From NCBI GenBank assembly GCA_036742455.1, contig DAINQU010000001.1, positions 62,001-126,000 of the forward strand: a stretch of DNA of 64,000 nt, in the 5' to 3' direction. The translations under genes and the position numbers were made by a program. Below are positions 30,564-44,100 of the stretch, in pieces. This stretch comes from CAIKZZ01 sp036742455 (GTDB lineage Bacteria > Pseudomonadota > Gammaproteobacteria > Steroidobacterales > Steroidobacteraceae). Below the pieces are notes generated by a model, which saw only the letters and a program-made list of their open reading frames with translations, was not told where the DNA came from and did not search any database. Positions within the stretch are counted from its first letter, which is position 1. Every line of letters begins with the position of its first letter.

Positions 30564-32177
30564 ATGCGCGCTATGAAAAAGCATTTTCCTTCAGGACGGG
30601 TCGTTGCCAGCCTTGCGGCGGCGATCGGCTCGATCCTCGCGATCGGCTCCCACGCCGCGGTGCCCGGCATTGCCGGCGCACCGTCGACGCCGACCTTTAA
30701 TCTGTCGGCTGGCGAGACGCTGATCAATCAGCCGGACGGCGTTCGAGTGTACAGCTGGGGTTACGGCTGCTCGTCGGCACCGGACCACTTCTTGCCTGCC
30801 TCGATGGCGTCGATCAGCAGCTGCCCCTCGGCGCAGCTGCCAGGGCCGACGATGATCGTGAAGGAAGGGGACACCGTGACGGTGAACCTCACCAACGCTC
30901 TGCCGGCCGCGGCGGGCAACACGTCCATTTATTTCCCCGGCTTTGATGTCACGTCGACGAACGGACATCCGGGCGTGTTGGTGCAGGAAGCCGTGAATGC
31001 GGCAGCTTGCAATGCGACGGCGAATCCGGGCTGCAACACCGTGACGTACACCTTTGTGGCGACGACGCCGGGTACGCACTCGTACTACAGCGGTACCCAG
31101 GGCGCGATTCAGGTCGAAATGGGCCTGTCGGGCGCATTGATCGTCTTGCCGAATACGGTTCCGGCGAATTGCGCGAACACGACCAACGACAGTGCGCGCG
31201 CTGCTAACGGCGAGACGGACTTCCGCTTGGCGAAGAACGCTTACGATCACGCCTCGACTTGCTACGATCGCGAGTATCTGGCCCAGTTGTCGGAAATGGA
31301 CGTCAAGGTCCACACTCAGGCGGCGGATCAAGTCGTTGCCAACGCGGCCTGCACGAGCGAAACCGGCTGCCTGGATATCATCACCGAGCCGTACATCCCG
31401 TCGTATTACATGATCAACGCACGTTCGTTCCCGGACGATGCCGATCCGAACTACGCGTCGGTGTACCCGAACCAGCCGTACAATATGAACCCGCACGTTC
31501 ACCCGGGCGAGAACCTGTTGTTGCGTATCATCGGTCAGGGCCGCTTGCAGCATCCGTTCCACGAGCACGCGAACCACCTGCGCGTCCTCGGGCGCGACGG
31601 TAACCTGCTCGTCGCCGCCACTGACGCGACCAAGCTCGCCGGACCGCTCGCGTTCACCACCGCCTCGGTTCCTGGCATGGCCATCGACTCGATGTTCTAC
31701 TGGACGGGCAAGGGCCTGAACTGGGATGTCTACGGTCACGGCTACGCGGGCGATACCAGCGTCTGTGTTCCGGATGCGAACGGCTACTACACGAGCGCCC
31801 CGGCAGCGCCGAACTACTACGAGTGGTGCGGCGACCATAACAAGGCCCTTGAAAAGAACCCGAACGGTCAAGTCGCCAGCGGCGGCCCGATGACCCTTCC
31901 GGATCCGAACGTCGTAACGAACGGCGCGTGGTATTCGGGTAGTGCTTACTTCAGTGGCGACGCGAACGTTCGCGCAACGGGTGCAACCCCGCTGCCGCCG
32001 TTCGGCACCGTCCTGAACTCGAATAGCGTGAGTTCGTATGCGTACATGTGGCACTCACATGACGAGCGCGAAATTACGACGGCCAATATTTTCCCCGGCG
32101 GAATGATGTCGATGCTCTTGGTCGACCCCCGTTACACCGCCGTGGATGGTCCTTATTTGATTGACGAATCGCTGTGA
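30564..32177 (+). CDS. Secreted multicopper-oxidase-fold protein B: other half trinuclear site, Cys-to-Ser
   Basis: 537 residues, start behind CAGGAGAG, 16 bases after protein A. Signal peptide to about residue 31. The first cupredoxin domain keeps the fold (LPGPTMIVKEGDTVTVNLTN) but has lost its ligands: SIYFPGF replaces HxHG and THSYYSG replaces HSH. The last domain has HPFHEHANH (His330, 333, 335) and MWHSHDEREITTANIFPGGMM (His497, Ser498, His499). Four trinuclear histidines are therefore present, but the type 1 Cys is Ser498. Its ligand set is the exact complement of protein A, suggesting the two form one enzyme. It also has several paired Cys for disulfides. Confidence 0.88.
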   Translation: MRAMKKHFPSGRVVASLAAAIGSILAIGSHAAVPGIAGAPSTPTFNLSAGETLINQPDGVRVYSWGYGCSSAPDHFLPASMASISSCPSAQLPGPTMIVKEGDTVTVNLTNALPAAAGNTSIYFPGFDVTSTNGHPGVLVQEAVNAAACNATANPGCNTVTYTFVATTPGTHSYYSGTQGAIQVEMGLSGALIVLPNTVPANCANTTNDSARAANGETDFRLAKNAYDHASTCYDREYLAQLSEMDVKVHTQAADQVVANAACTSETGCLDIITEPYIPSYYMINARSFPDDADPNYASVYPNQPYNMNPHVHPGENLLLRIIGQGRLQHPFHEHANHLRVLGRDGNLLVAATDATKLAGPLAFTTASVPGMAIDSMFYWTGKGLNWDVYGHGYAGDTSVCVPDANGYYTSAPAAPNYYEWCGDHNKALEKNPNGQVASGGPMTLPDPNVVTNGAWYSGSAYFSGDANVRATGATPLPPFGTVLNSNSVSSYAYMWHSHDEREITTANIFPGGMMSMLLVDPRYTAVDGPYLIDESL

Positions 32178-32194
32178 TGCCCAGGAGTACATCG

Positions 32195-35100
32195 ATGCTC
32201 ACTTTCCTTAAAAAGGCAGCACGACTCACGTCGCGCCTCGCCACTTCACTCATGCTCCTGGGCGGACTCTCCGCCCTGGCGGCACCCGCGGAAGCGGGTA
32301 CTGTCAATTTAACGGCGTCTGCGAAGACGACGACCTTGCCCGACGGCGCGGTCGTGCCCATGTGGGGTCTCTCGTGCAGCGACGCGGGCGCCTCGGGTGC
32401 TACGTGTGCCGCCGCCAATGCGGGGGCCGGCAGCAACTGGTCGCCCGTGGTGGTCACGGTCGACACGTCGCAGACCAGCAGCCTCACGATCAACCTCACG
32501 AACCATTTGACCTTTAACGGCAACGGGATCCCGACGTCGTTGGTCATTGTGGGTCAAGTGGGCGGCGGCTTAGGGTCGACGGCGACCACCGCGGCGAGCC
32601 CAACGCACGGCACGCAGCAGACGACCTGGCCGGTCGTCGCCAGCGGGCCGACGAACACGCCACCGGGCCAGTTGCCGCGCGTGCAGTCGTTCACGACCGA
32701 AGCGCAGCCGAACGGCTCGGCGACGTACACGTTCAACACCTTGCGCCCCGGCACCTACTTGATCGAGTCGGGTACGCACCCGTCGATCCAGGGTCCGATG
32801 GGTTTGTACGGCGTGCTCGTCGTGACCGACAAGTCGCAGAGTGCGGCATACCCGGCGAACGGTTCGATCAACTATAAGTACGACGCGGATGTCCCGGTCG
32901 TCTTCAGTGAAATTGATCCGGTGCAGAACATTGCGGTCGACACCGCGGTGCGCACCGTCGGTTTCTCGGAGACCGCGCCTTGGAGTGGGTTGACGGGCCA
33001 ATGCGGTGACGCAACCGTCCACACCTGCTACCCGCCGGCAGTGAACTACTCGCCGCGGTACTACTTGGTGAACGGCGTCTCCTTCGATCGCACGAACCTC
33101 GCCGCCTCGACGGCTTCGGTCCTGCCGCCGGCCACGCCGGGCGCATCGGTCGCGTCGACCACGGGTCGAGTGCTGGTCCGTTACGTGAACGCCGGCTTGA
33201 AGATGCACGTACCGACCGTCGTCGGTTTGAAGTCGAACATCATCGCGGAAGACGGCAACATTTTGCCGGGCAACGCACGCGTTCAGAGCGAAGTGTTCCT
33301 GGCCGCCGGCAAGACGCACGACGTCTTCGTCAGCCCGAAGCTCTCGGGTGCCAACTACGCCGCCGCGACGTATCCGATTTTCGATCGTCAGATGAGTCTG
33401 ACGACCAACAGCCAGCGCGATGGCGGTATGCAGGCGTACATGAGTGTCGCCGGCGGCGCCACGACGGGCGTCGGCAGCGCGGCCTCGGCGATTACGCTGT
33501 CGGGCGCAACGGATAAGCAGTACTTCTGTCAGGCAGGCACACCGCTCGTCGTCGCCAACGCGAACGCTGGCGTTCTTGCCGGCGTGAAGGGCGCCAATGG
33601 CGCGACCCTGCAGAGCTCGACGCTGCCCGCCAGCGCGACCCTGAATTTCAATTCGAACGGTACCTTCACCTACAACCCGCCCGCGACGGGCGCGTGCGGT
33701 GGCTCGTTCATCTTCGCGATCAACAACTCGGTCACGCACACCGCCAATATTCTCGAGTGTGACGCCGCGTCGCACTCGGCGGCGGGCTGCAGCCTCTCGG
33801 GTCCGCCGACGCTGCAGAATGACAGCTACGTTTCGACCAATGCCAAAGTGATCTCGGTCTCTGTGCCGGGCGTCTTGGCGAACGACACGGACCCGGCGGG
33901 TCGCGTGCTCAAGGTCGATCCGACGTCCATCGCAGTGACCGGTACGGCGATGACGGTTTCCGTCAATCCCGACGGTTCGTTCACGGCGCAAGCATCGACG
34001 CCGGGTACGTATACCTTCACGTACAACGTCTTGAACAGCCAGTTGGTCGCGGCGACCTCGCCGGCGACCGTGACGGTCACGTTCCCGCAGGGCTCGGGTC
34101 TGCAGGTGCACCTGCTGGACGGTAAGCACGCGGGCGTTACCGGCTGGAGCGAAATCACCGATTACCGCTGGATCATTGAAGAAGACCGCACGTTCTTCCA
34201 CGATCCGAAGTGCCAGGTCAATCACGGCACGTACGGCCAGACGCCGACCAATGCCGACGGTACGCCGGCGCTCGACTCCTACGGTCATCCGTGCCCGCCG
34301 CTGCCGATTGAAGCGCTGGGCTACAACTTCCACAGCGCCGGTATGCCGACCGTCGCGACCGGTTGCGTCGGTACACTGTCCTGCGAAGGCGGCCAGACGC
34401 TGCTCGGTCAGCCTGCGGCCTGCACCGTTGGCAATGGCATTTGCACAACCACCGTTGATCCGGTCACCCACGGCCGGCCGCAACTCTCGCCGGCCGACGT
34501 CGTGTTGGATCCGAACAAGCACTACTTCATCTCGGTCATGCCAGGCGATGGCATCAACCCGACGCTGAACGGCGCCGGTGGCCCGGTTTGCGCAGGCACT
34601 GTGACGAACGGTGTGTGCTCGGGCAAGATGCGCCAGTTTGACTTGTCGCTGGATTGCCCGAACCCCTCGGACTTCGCGCCGGGCACGGGTAAGTGCGGTC
34701 ACAACATGAGCGGTGCGCAGATTCCGCCGGCCTTCGACTCGACGGGTGCGCCGATTCAGCGCTCGGTCACGATCAACATGATCGAAACGCCGCTGCCGCC
34801 TGCCCAGATCTCGGTGTTGGTCTACGAGGACGATTACCCGTTGAACGGTGAGAACGATGCCGGCGGCGGTGTCGACATTCTCGCGAACAACGAACCCGGC
34901 CTCCCGGACTTCCAGATCATCCTGCTCGACCAAGCCGGTCAGTTGGCCGACAACGTCGGTCAGATGACCTACGACATGTTCAACCAGCCGCTGTCGAACG
35001 CACTGGCGGGCATGATCGATCCGATGACCGGCAACGACTCGTGCCCGATCACGTCGAACCCCGACAACATCACCGGCATGATCGTCACCTGCCCTGAATA

Positions 35101-38100
35101 CGAGTCGGATCACAAGACGCTCTCGCCGTTGGCAGGCCAGGCGGTCATCATGAACCTGCCGGGCGGCCTCTATGAGGTGCAGTCGATGCCGAACGCGGAC
35201 CGTATCGCGCGCGGCGAAGAATGGCTCCAGACGAACACGCTCGACGGCGGTAAGCCGCACGAAGCGTTCATCCGTCCGGGTGAGCCGCGTCAGTTCCAAG
35301 AATTCGGTCCGGGCGGTTTCCACGTCCAGATCGGTTTTGCGAACCCGAAGATCATCAACGATCGTCGCCACAACTCGGCCGGTACGGGTCTCTGTGATCC
35401 GGCGCCGAACGGCGGTGGTCTGAGCTGCACGTCCACGATCACCGGTCACGTCCACGGCAACCACATGAGCCGTACGCCGGACGAGCGGACCTACGACACG
35501 GGCACCTACGACGCCTTCGGCTGGACCGCTTGCTACGTCTCGGTCGGTATCCCGGACGAAGAAGACATCGCCTTCGCGAAGTGTGACGGCGCCGGCAACT
35601 GGTCGGTCACCGGCATGCCGAACGGCACCTATAAGGTTGCGGTGTTCGACGAGTGGAACGACATCATGCTCGACGGCCTCGTGTCGTCGCTGACGGTGAA
35701 CGGCAACACGGACGTCGTCCTGACGGCAACCCAGTGGCGTACGAACCTGTACACCCGTGCGTACCTTGATACGAACGGCAACGGTGTTCCGGACCGCGAT
35801 GCGAACGGCAACGACCTCGAAGCCGGCCTCGCGCTGATCCCGATGAACATCCGTTACCGCGACGGTGAAATGGCGTTCAAGAACCAGACCGACGCAAACG
35901 GCTACGCCACCTGGAACGAAGTGTTCCCGCTGATGGCGTGGCTCGTCGTTGAGCCGGATTACGCGCGTTACAAGTCGACGGGCGTGCACGTGGTGTACGA
36001 CGCCGGCGGTCCGGATGACTGCTCGCCGATCGCCCAGCAGGTGTACGGTGGCAACGGCCACTGCTCGAAGACGGCCGCCTTCTTGGCCGGCACGACCGAG
36101 TTCAACTCGCTCCCGGTCGAGCTGCGTGTCCCGGGTGCCCGTTATTGTCAGGATGCGGACTGCTCGCTCGCGAGCGATTCGATCAAGAACGGCACCTACT
36201 TCAATCCGACCACCGGTTCGTCGGGCCCCACCACGGGTCTGTCGTCGGGTCGTATCGATCCGCCGGAGCTGATGGAAGGTTGGCAGGGCCTGCTCGGCCA
36301 GCACAGCTTCATTGACTTCGGCTTCAAGCCCTACGCCGCGCACGAGAACGGCGGTATCAAGGGTATGGTCGTCTATGCGTCGACCCGTCCGTTCGATGAC
36401 CCGTCCTGGCTCGTCCAGAACCAGTGGGAACCGGGTATCCCGAACGCCACCGTCAACCTCTATAAGAAGGGTGTTGCGGCGGACGGCACCGAGACGCTGA
36501 CGCTGGTCGACACGCTGAAGACCGAAAGCTTTGACGCCTACTCGCAGGGCTTCCGCACGGACGGCACCGGCACCGGTACGCTCTTGCAGACCCAGCTCGG
36601 TACGGCCAATGCCGGCTACATTCCGAACATGAACTGCCCGGGCCAAGACCCGTCCAGCGGCTTCTTCGCGACCCTGCAGGGTTCGAAGATGTGGCTCGAC
36701 TCGGGTAATGGCGATCAGACGCAGGCGAAGCATCAGCTCGCCTACAACGCGCAGTTCAAGTGCTTCGACGGCTGGTCGCAGCTGAACCAGATTCAGCCGA
36801 CCACCTACGACGGCCACTACAGCTTCCCGTCGGTTACGGACCGCAACCCGACCACGGGCCGTCCGTCGCAGACGAATTGCGCCATCTGCGTGCCGAACCC
36901 GGATGACGGTAACCCGATGCTGCCGGCTGGCGACTATGTCGTCGAAGTCGTGCCGCCGACGGGCTACGAAGTCGTCAAGGAAGAAGACAAGAACATCCTC
37001 ATGGGTGACGTCTTCATCGCGCCGGTGACGCAGCAGTTCGCGGGCTTCGGTGCGGTGTTCATCATGCCGGACCAGGCCACGGTGGCCGCTCATTACAACC
37101 CGAACAACGCGGTGGATCCGACCAATAACCTGGGCGTGACGATCACGCCGCGCGGTGCCGCTGCGACCTTCGACGGTCAGCAGATGTGGCCGTGCGTCGG
37201 TGACGTGCGCGTGGTTCCGGACTACATGTCGCTCTTCCCGGGCGTGCACCAGACGGCACCGTTCGCCGGTGCGTCGCGTCCGCTGTGCGACCGTAAGGAA
37301 GTTCAGCTCACCGATCAGATGGGCGCGAATGCCATGTTCTTCATGTTCACGAAGGCGCACAAGGCCGGTCGCTTCTACGGCGTGATGTCGGATGACATGG
37401 CGTCGGAGTTCGATCCGTTCTCGCCGGCCTTCGGTGAGAAGTTCGGCCCGCCGAACCTCCCGGTCGGTATGCGTAACTTCGAAGGTACCGAAACGGTCCG
37501 CGTATACGCTGACCAGTGGGGTATCTACAACGGTCTGTTCCCGTCGAGCTGGGAAGTGAACCCGCCGGATCCGTCGGGCTTCGCTCCGCAGATGTCCATC
37601 GCCTGCATGAACGACCCAGGTCCGATCCTTGACCGTAACGTCGGCTCGCCGACCTATGGCACGATGATCACCGACCCGGCGTACAACTCGGCGTACTCGA
37701 ACTTCTGTTACGAGCATCCGCATATGCCTGGCGTGAACGCGTACATGGATACGCCGGTCACCCCGGTGCAGGCGTTTGCCGATCACTACAACCTGCCGGA
37801 CGCGGAATATCCGGACGGCACCCCGGTCATCAAGCGCGCTGACTTCACGGGCTACGTGGGTCCGTGGGCGCCGACGACCGCCGGTGTGGGCTCGCTGACC
37901 GTGGGCAACCGCGGTTCGTACAGCTCGGCGCCGAGCGTCACGATCACGGGCGGCGGCGGTACGGGTGCGACCGCGACGGCCCAGATGCGTGTCGGCTCGG
38001 TCAATGTGACGGCCGGCGGCTCGGGCTACACCTCGGCCCCGACGGTAACGATCACGGGCGACGGCACGGGTGCCACCGCGACCGCCTGCGTGGGTATCAC

Positions 38101-41100
38101 CTCGCACACGATCACGCTGAACACCCCGGCCGCTTGGCCGACCGGAACGGGCGGTCCGAATGTCGTGTTTAACGGCACTGCGACGTTATTGCTGAACGGC
38201 GCGACTGCATCGGCCAACTTCACGGGCACGGGCGCGAACCGTAAGGTTGCGAGCATTACGGTGACCGGGGGTGGCTGCTACTCCACGCTGCCGACGCAGT
38301 TCAAGCTGCAGAACACGCTCCTCTTCCCGACGACCACGACGACGGTCACGAGCGCGAACACGACGGGCTGGACCACGGGCGTTGACTCGGTCAACGTCAC
38401 GGCGGCCGGCTCGGGCTACACGACCGCGTCGGTCGGCTTCACGGGTGGCAACGGCACGGGCGCGACGGCAACGGCGTCGCTCGCTGTGGATACGCTGACC
38501 TTGACGGCTTCGGGCTCGGGTTACACCTCGGTGCCGACCGTGTCCTTCGCGGGCACCGGCGGTGCGACGGCGACCGCGACCCTGGGCAATGCTCAGGCCG
38601 CGGCGACCCTCACGCTGCAGGCCTACGGCGACCGTACCGTTCAGAACCCGGTGTACACCGGCCCGAACGCGTCCACGTTCCCCTACAACCAGAAGACGAT
38701 CGTCCGTCACTACGGCTTTGGCGCTCGTTGCCAGGCCAGCGACGTCGCGAGCCGTGCGAACGGTTGCGTCACGCCGTCGGCGGTCTACATTCAGGGTCCG
38801 GCGTGCCGCGAGTCTGACTTCGGTAACACCGCGAAGGGCTGTGTCACCGCCACGATCAACTCGTGGACGGATACGGCCATCAACATCTCGATTCCGTCCG
38901 GCGTGCCGCCGTGCGTCGTGCAGCAGCACGGCCAGGCGCAGTCGCTGTGTGGTCAGGTGGTGATCGTCTCGGGCAACGGTAAGCAGTCGATCGACGGCAT
39001 CACGGTCACCTTGGGTGGCAAGGCGCCGACGATCGTCACGCCCGCGTCCCCGAGCCGTGACTCGCACATCTTCGGCGACATCTACCCGACGCCGCTGCAG
39101 ACCGCGATCGACAACGCATCGCCGGGCGACCTCCTGATCGTGGAAGCGGGCTCGTACCGCGAAAACGTGATCATGTGGAAGCCGGTGCGCTTGCAGGGTG
39201 TGGGCGCGGGCTTGGTGTTTGTCAACGCAGACGCTCAGCCGGCCGCCAAGATTGCCTCCTGGCGCCGTCAGATCAGCTGTCTGTTCGGTCTCACGACGCA
39301 GGGTGCCCCGAACGTGGGTAACACCACCTTCGATCCGGAGACCAACAAGTACACCTGCCCGACCGCCATGTACTTCCGTGCTGACCGCCTGCCGTACGAA
39401 GGTTTCGTCGGCTGGGATACGTCGTCGAACGGCAACCTGATGCAGCTCATCATTGAGCCGTCGCTGATGGGTGCGTACGAAGGCGCGGGCTTCACCGTGG
39501 TCGGCCGTGGTGTGAACCAGGCCGGCGTGCCGGCTGCGAGCGTCGATCCGTGGGGCCAGAGCCAGGGCGGCGGCGCGTATGCCGCCGGCGCGAAGTATCT
39601 GAGCACCAACACGCAGGGCGACGCGCTCTTGGCGAATCCGTGGGCGAGCGCCGAGTGCAACTCGACGATCCCGTCGGGCGTCACGATTCACGACTACTAC
39701 ACGGGCAACTTTGATTGCAACCCGTCGTCCATCGACGGCTTTACGATCAACAACAGCTCGCAGGGTGGCGGTGGCATCTTCATCCACGGTTGGAACCACC
39801 ACCTCCAGGTGGCGAACAACCGCATCGCGGCCAATGCCGGCACCCTCGCGGGCGGCATCAACCTCGGTAACGGTGAAATTCCGCCGGCCTTCGTGCTCGA
39901 CAACGTCAGCTGCGGCGCGACGGGTCTGACGCCAGCTCCGCTGTGCCCGCCGATCCCGGCCGGTACGTCGCTGATTGGTATGCCGATCCCGTATCGCTTC
40001 GAAGACGGCGTGCGCGTGCACCACAACCAGATCATCAACAACGCTTCCATCGGTGACGCACTGTTCTCGTACGTCCCGTCGGGTGCCGGTGGCTTGACGA
40101 TCTCGGGTGGCGCGGACAACTACGAAGCCGACCACAACTGGATCTCGGCCAACCTCACTGCCGGCGATGGCGCGGGTATCGCGCACATGGGCGTCAGCGA
40201 GAACGGCTCGATCCACAACAACTTCATCCTCTTCAACGAGTCGAACAACCCGACCCTCGAAGTGGACGGTGGCGGCATCATCGTCATGGGCGCCCAGGAA
40301 GACCGCGTGCTCCCGAACGGTCAGGAGTGCGGTGGTTCGACCGACAGCGACTGCCCGCCGGGCCTCGGCTTCGGTACGGGTCATAACCTCGTGATCGATG
40401 CGAACCTGATCCTCGGCAACGGTGCGGCCTACGGCTCGGGCGGTGGTATCCGTCTGCGTCAGGTCAACGGTTCCGAGCTCAGCAACTTCCCGAAGAACCC
40501 GGAATACTGGTACGGCGTGACGTTGACCAACAACATCATTGCGAACAACGTTGCCGGCTGGGACGGTGGCGGTATCTCGATCCAGGACGCGTTGAAGGTG
40601 GTTGTCGCCAACAACACCATTGCCTCGAACGACACCACGGCCTCGGCCGGTGTGCTCTTCAAGACGATGAGCGCGATGATGGGCGCATCGCCGCCGCCGG
40701 GCTGTGTCCCGACGTCGGACGTGTTCCTGCCACCGAACCCGAACTGCGCGAGCGGCGGTAATACGCCGCACATGCCGCAGCCGGCGGGTCTGGTGACCAT
40801 GCAGAACACCCCGAACCTGATGGCGTCGATGGCGAAGTACTTCGACGACTCCACGGGCTCGTGGGTTCAGACGGGCGACATCTCCTGCCCGCCGGGCTAC
40901 GGCTACGGCACCGGCACGGATGCGACGGGCGACCCGTCGTTGAAGAACGGCCGTTGCTTGCTGGTCAGCCTCCCGAAGGTGGTGAACACCATGTTCTGGC
41001 AGAACCGCGCGTTCCACGTGGCGATCGTGGACAACACCGGCCAGCCGATTGTGAACCAGGGCTCGAAGACCCCGAACGGTCTGTCGGCCTCGGGTAACCC

Positions 41101-44100
41101 GCTGTACTCGGAGCAGAACATCGTGGCCTTGCTGCCGACGCTGAACCAGACCTCGACCGGTCAGTGCGTTGCTCCGAACGCGCCGGGCGTGATCTCGGAC
41201 TTCCCGAACCCCGAACTGTATTGGGACGTGGGCGTTCGTATGGACCAGTGGGGTACGCACGCCCTCGTGTTCAACGCGGCAACCATCAATGGTGGCTACA
41301 CCATGGACGCGGTGGCCTCGGCGAACTTGACGGCGTCGAGCTCCGCGACGTTCACGACAACGATCGGCGCCCTGGGTGCGACGGCCGCCACCGGTACGGC
41401 GACCGTCACCAGCGGCGCGACGTTGACGGCGACGCGCACCGGCGGGGCGATCAGCGCCCTGACGGTCACGGCGGGTGGCACGGGCTACACGACCGCGCCG
41501 ACGCTGACGATTGCGGCGCCGACCGGCTGCACGCTGAACGGCACGACCTGTAAGCAGGCGACCGCGACGGCGATCGTCTCCGGTGGTGTGGTGACCGGCG
41601 CCACGATCACGAGTGGTGGTGCGGGCTATACCCGTACGCCGGCCGTGACTGTGAGCAACTACGTCACTCGCATCACGCTGGGCGCTGGCGGCGCGGGTTA
41701 CACGACGGCACCGACCGTGACGCTGACGAACGGCGGCGGCACGGGCGCGACGGCTACCGCGACGATCTCGGGTGGCGTGGTCACCGGATTCACCGTGACG
41801 AACGGTGGTTCGGGTTACACGTCCGCGCCGACGGTCACGGTGGCGGGTCCGAGCCCCATCACGGGCGTGACGGGTATTACCGTCACGGCCGCGGGTTCGA
41901 ACTACTCGGTCGCTCCGACCCTGACCCTGAGCGCACCGTCGTGCACCATTGACGGCGTCACCTGCATCCAGGCGACGGCGACGGCGACGGTGACGGGTGG
42001 CAAGGTGACCGCAGCGACGGTCACCAACGCGGGCGCCGGTTACACGACCGCGCCGACCGTGACGCTCTCGAACGAGGTGTTCGGTGCGGCCAGCGTGGCC
42101 TCGTTGAACCTGCTCTCGGGCGGTGTCGGCTTCGTCTCGGTTCCGACCGTGGCGATCGATCCGCCGAGCTGCACGATCAACGGCACGACCTGCGTGCAGG
42201 CAACGGCGACGGCCACGCTCAACGGCGGTATCGTCACGAAGCTCACGCTGACCAACAAGGGCGCTGGCTACACCAGCATCCCGTACGTGGCCTTCCAGGG
42301 CGGTGGCTTGACGCCGAACTTCAACAACGGCAACCAGGGTCCGATCGCGATCGGCGCCAAGAACTCGATCTTCAGCGACTTGCTGAATGCGCAGTTCGCC
42401 AGCGCCACGAACGTGGCCGACCCGACCAACGTCATCCCGACGTCGGCGCCGGTCGTGGGTCAGTTCTGTAACGGTGCGCGAGTGCCGCCGGAGATCTGCA
42501 CCCAGAACCTCGGTATCGTGAATCCGGGCACCTGCATGGGTTACTCGACCCCGGCGGGCGTGTCGGAAGCACCGGGCACGTTCCCTGTGTTCACGTTCAG
42601 CAACATCTCGGCTGTGGCGACCACGGACGAAGGCAACAACTGGATCAACATGGTCTACGGTCCGCTCACGCTGACCCGTCCGACCGGTGCTTCGGCTGCC
42701 CCGTCTGCGATCGTGGCCACCCCGGCGGTTGCGGCACGTGCCGGCTCGTACACCATCGCGGGCGGTTCGGCTGCGATCGATGCGGGTCAGAATGCCTCGA
42801 CCTACACCAACCACGACTTCTTCGGAAATCCGCGTGGTCAGGGTGCGGGCTGGGACATCGGCGCGATGGAACTGCAGCCGACCCCGATTGCGATGAACGT
42901 GTCGAAGACGGCGGCGGCGACGGTTTACCGTGGCTCCAACGTGACGTACACGATCACCGTGACGAACAGCGACACGCTCAATGTCGTCGGCCTCAAGCTG
43001 ACCGACACCCTGACGCAGGCGCAGTTCTCGTCGGTCAGCTGGACCTGTGCGGCCAACACCGTCAACGGTTCGAGCTGTAAGTCGGGTACGGCGACGGCCT
43101 CGAACAGCGGTACGACCAGCATTGCCCCGACCTTGGCCGGCGGTGGTCTGATCGATGTCGCGGCGGGTGACTCGGTGACCTTCACGGTTGTCGGTGTGGT
43201 CAAGTCGAACGCCACCTTGGGTTCGTTCAACAACACCGCAACGACGGCGCTGCCGGCGGGTTACATCCAGGGCACGGGTGCCGCCACGGCCACCGCGGCG
43301 GTGTTGGTCCAGGCGCAAGCGCCGGTCATCACCAGCGCGACGCCGACCTCGGCGAACCGTGGCACGACCGCGAGTGTGACGATCAACGGCACGTACCTGA
43401 CCGGTGCGACCGCCGTGACGGTGACCCCGACGACCGGTGCGGCGGTGAACTGCACCGCCGTGACCGTGGTCAGCGACAGTCAGGTGACCGCGTCCTGCGC
43501 CTTGCCGATTGGCACGGCCGCCGGTGCGGGTACCTTGGGTGTCACGACCCCGGGCGGCACGGCGACGACGGCCTTCACGGTCACCTCGCCGGCGTTCTCC
43601 CTGACGAGCGTCTCGCCGGCCAGCGCGACGCGTGGCAACGGTTCGGGCGGCACGAACAGCGTCAACGTCACGTTGACGGGCTCGGGCTTCTCGGCCGTGG
43701 CCCCGATCTCGGCGGTCACTCTGCAGCCTTCGTCGGGTGCGGCGATCTCCTGCACCGCGGTCACCGCGGTGTCGGATACGTCGATCACGGCGACCTGCCC
43801 GGTGGCGTACAACACGCCGACGGGTGCGGGTACGATCTCGGCAACGACGGCCGCGGGCGCGACGAACACGGTGGCCTTCACGGTCAACGCAGGTACGCCG
43901 ACGCTCACGGCCGTCGCTCCGGCGTCGATCGTGCGCGGTGGTGCAGGTTTCGCGGCGGGAACCGCGACGTATAAGCTGTCGTTCACAGGTACCTACCTGA
44001 CGGGCGCATCGGCGGTTACGTTCCAGACCTGCACGGGCGCGCTGTGTCACACCCCGTCGTGCACGAATGTCACGGCGACTTCGGATACGACGGTCACTGC

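Noticed and set aside
29222..32054. Long minus-strand frames opposite multicopper proteins A and B
   Set aside because: Same shadow effect; the plus-strand frames have signal peptides, ribosome sites and copper motifs.
32195..33500. Calling the giant protein an active multicopper oxidase from its fold alone
   Set aside because: The HxH, HxxHxH and HCH ligand positions are occupied by Val, Ile, Pro, Phe and Asp; only isolated His remain.
36870..36920. A haem-binding CxxCH in the giant protein (NCAICVPNP)
   Set aside because: The residue after the second Cys is Val, not His.
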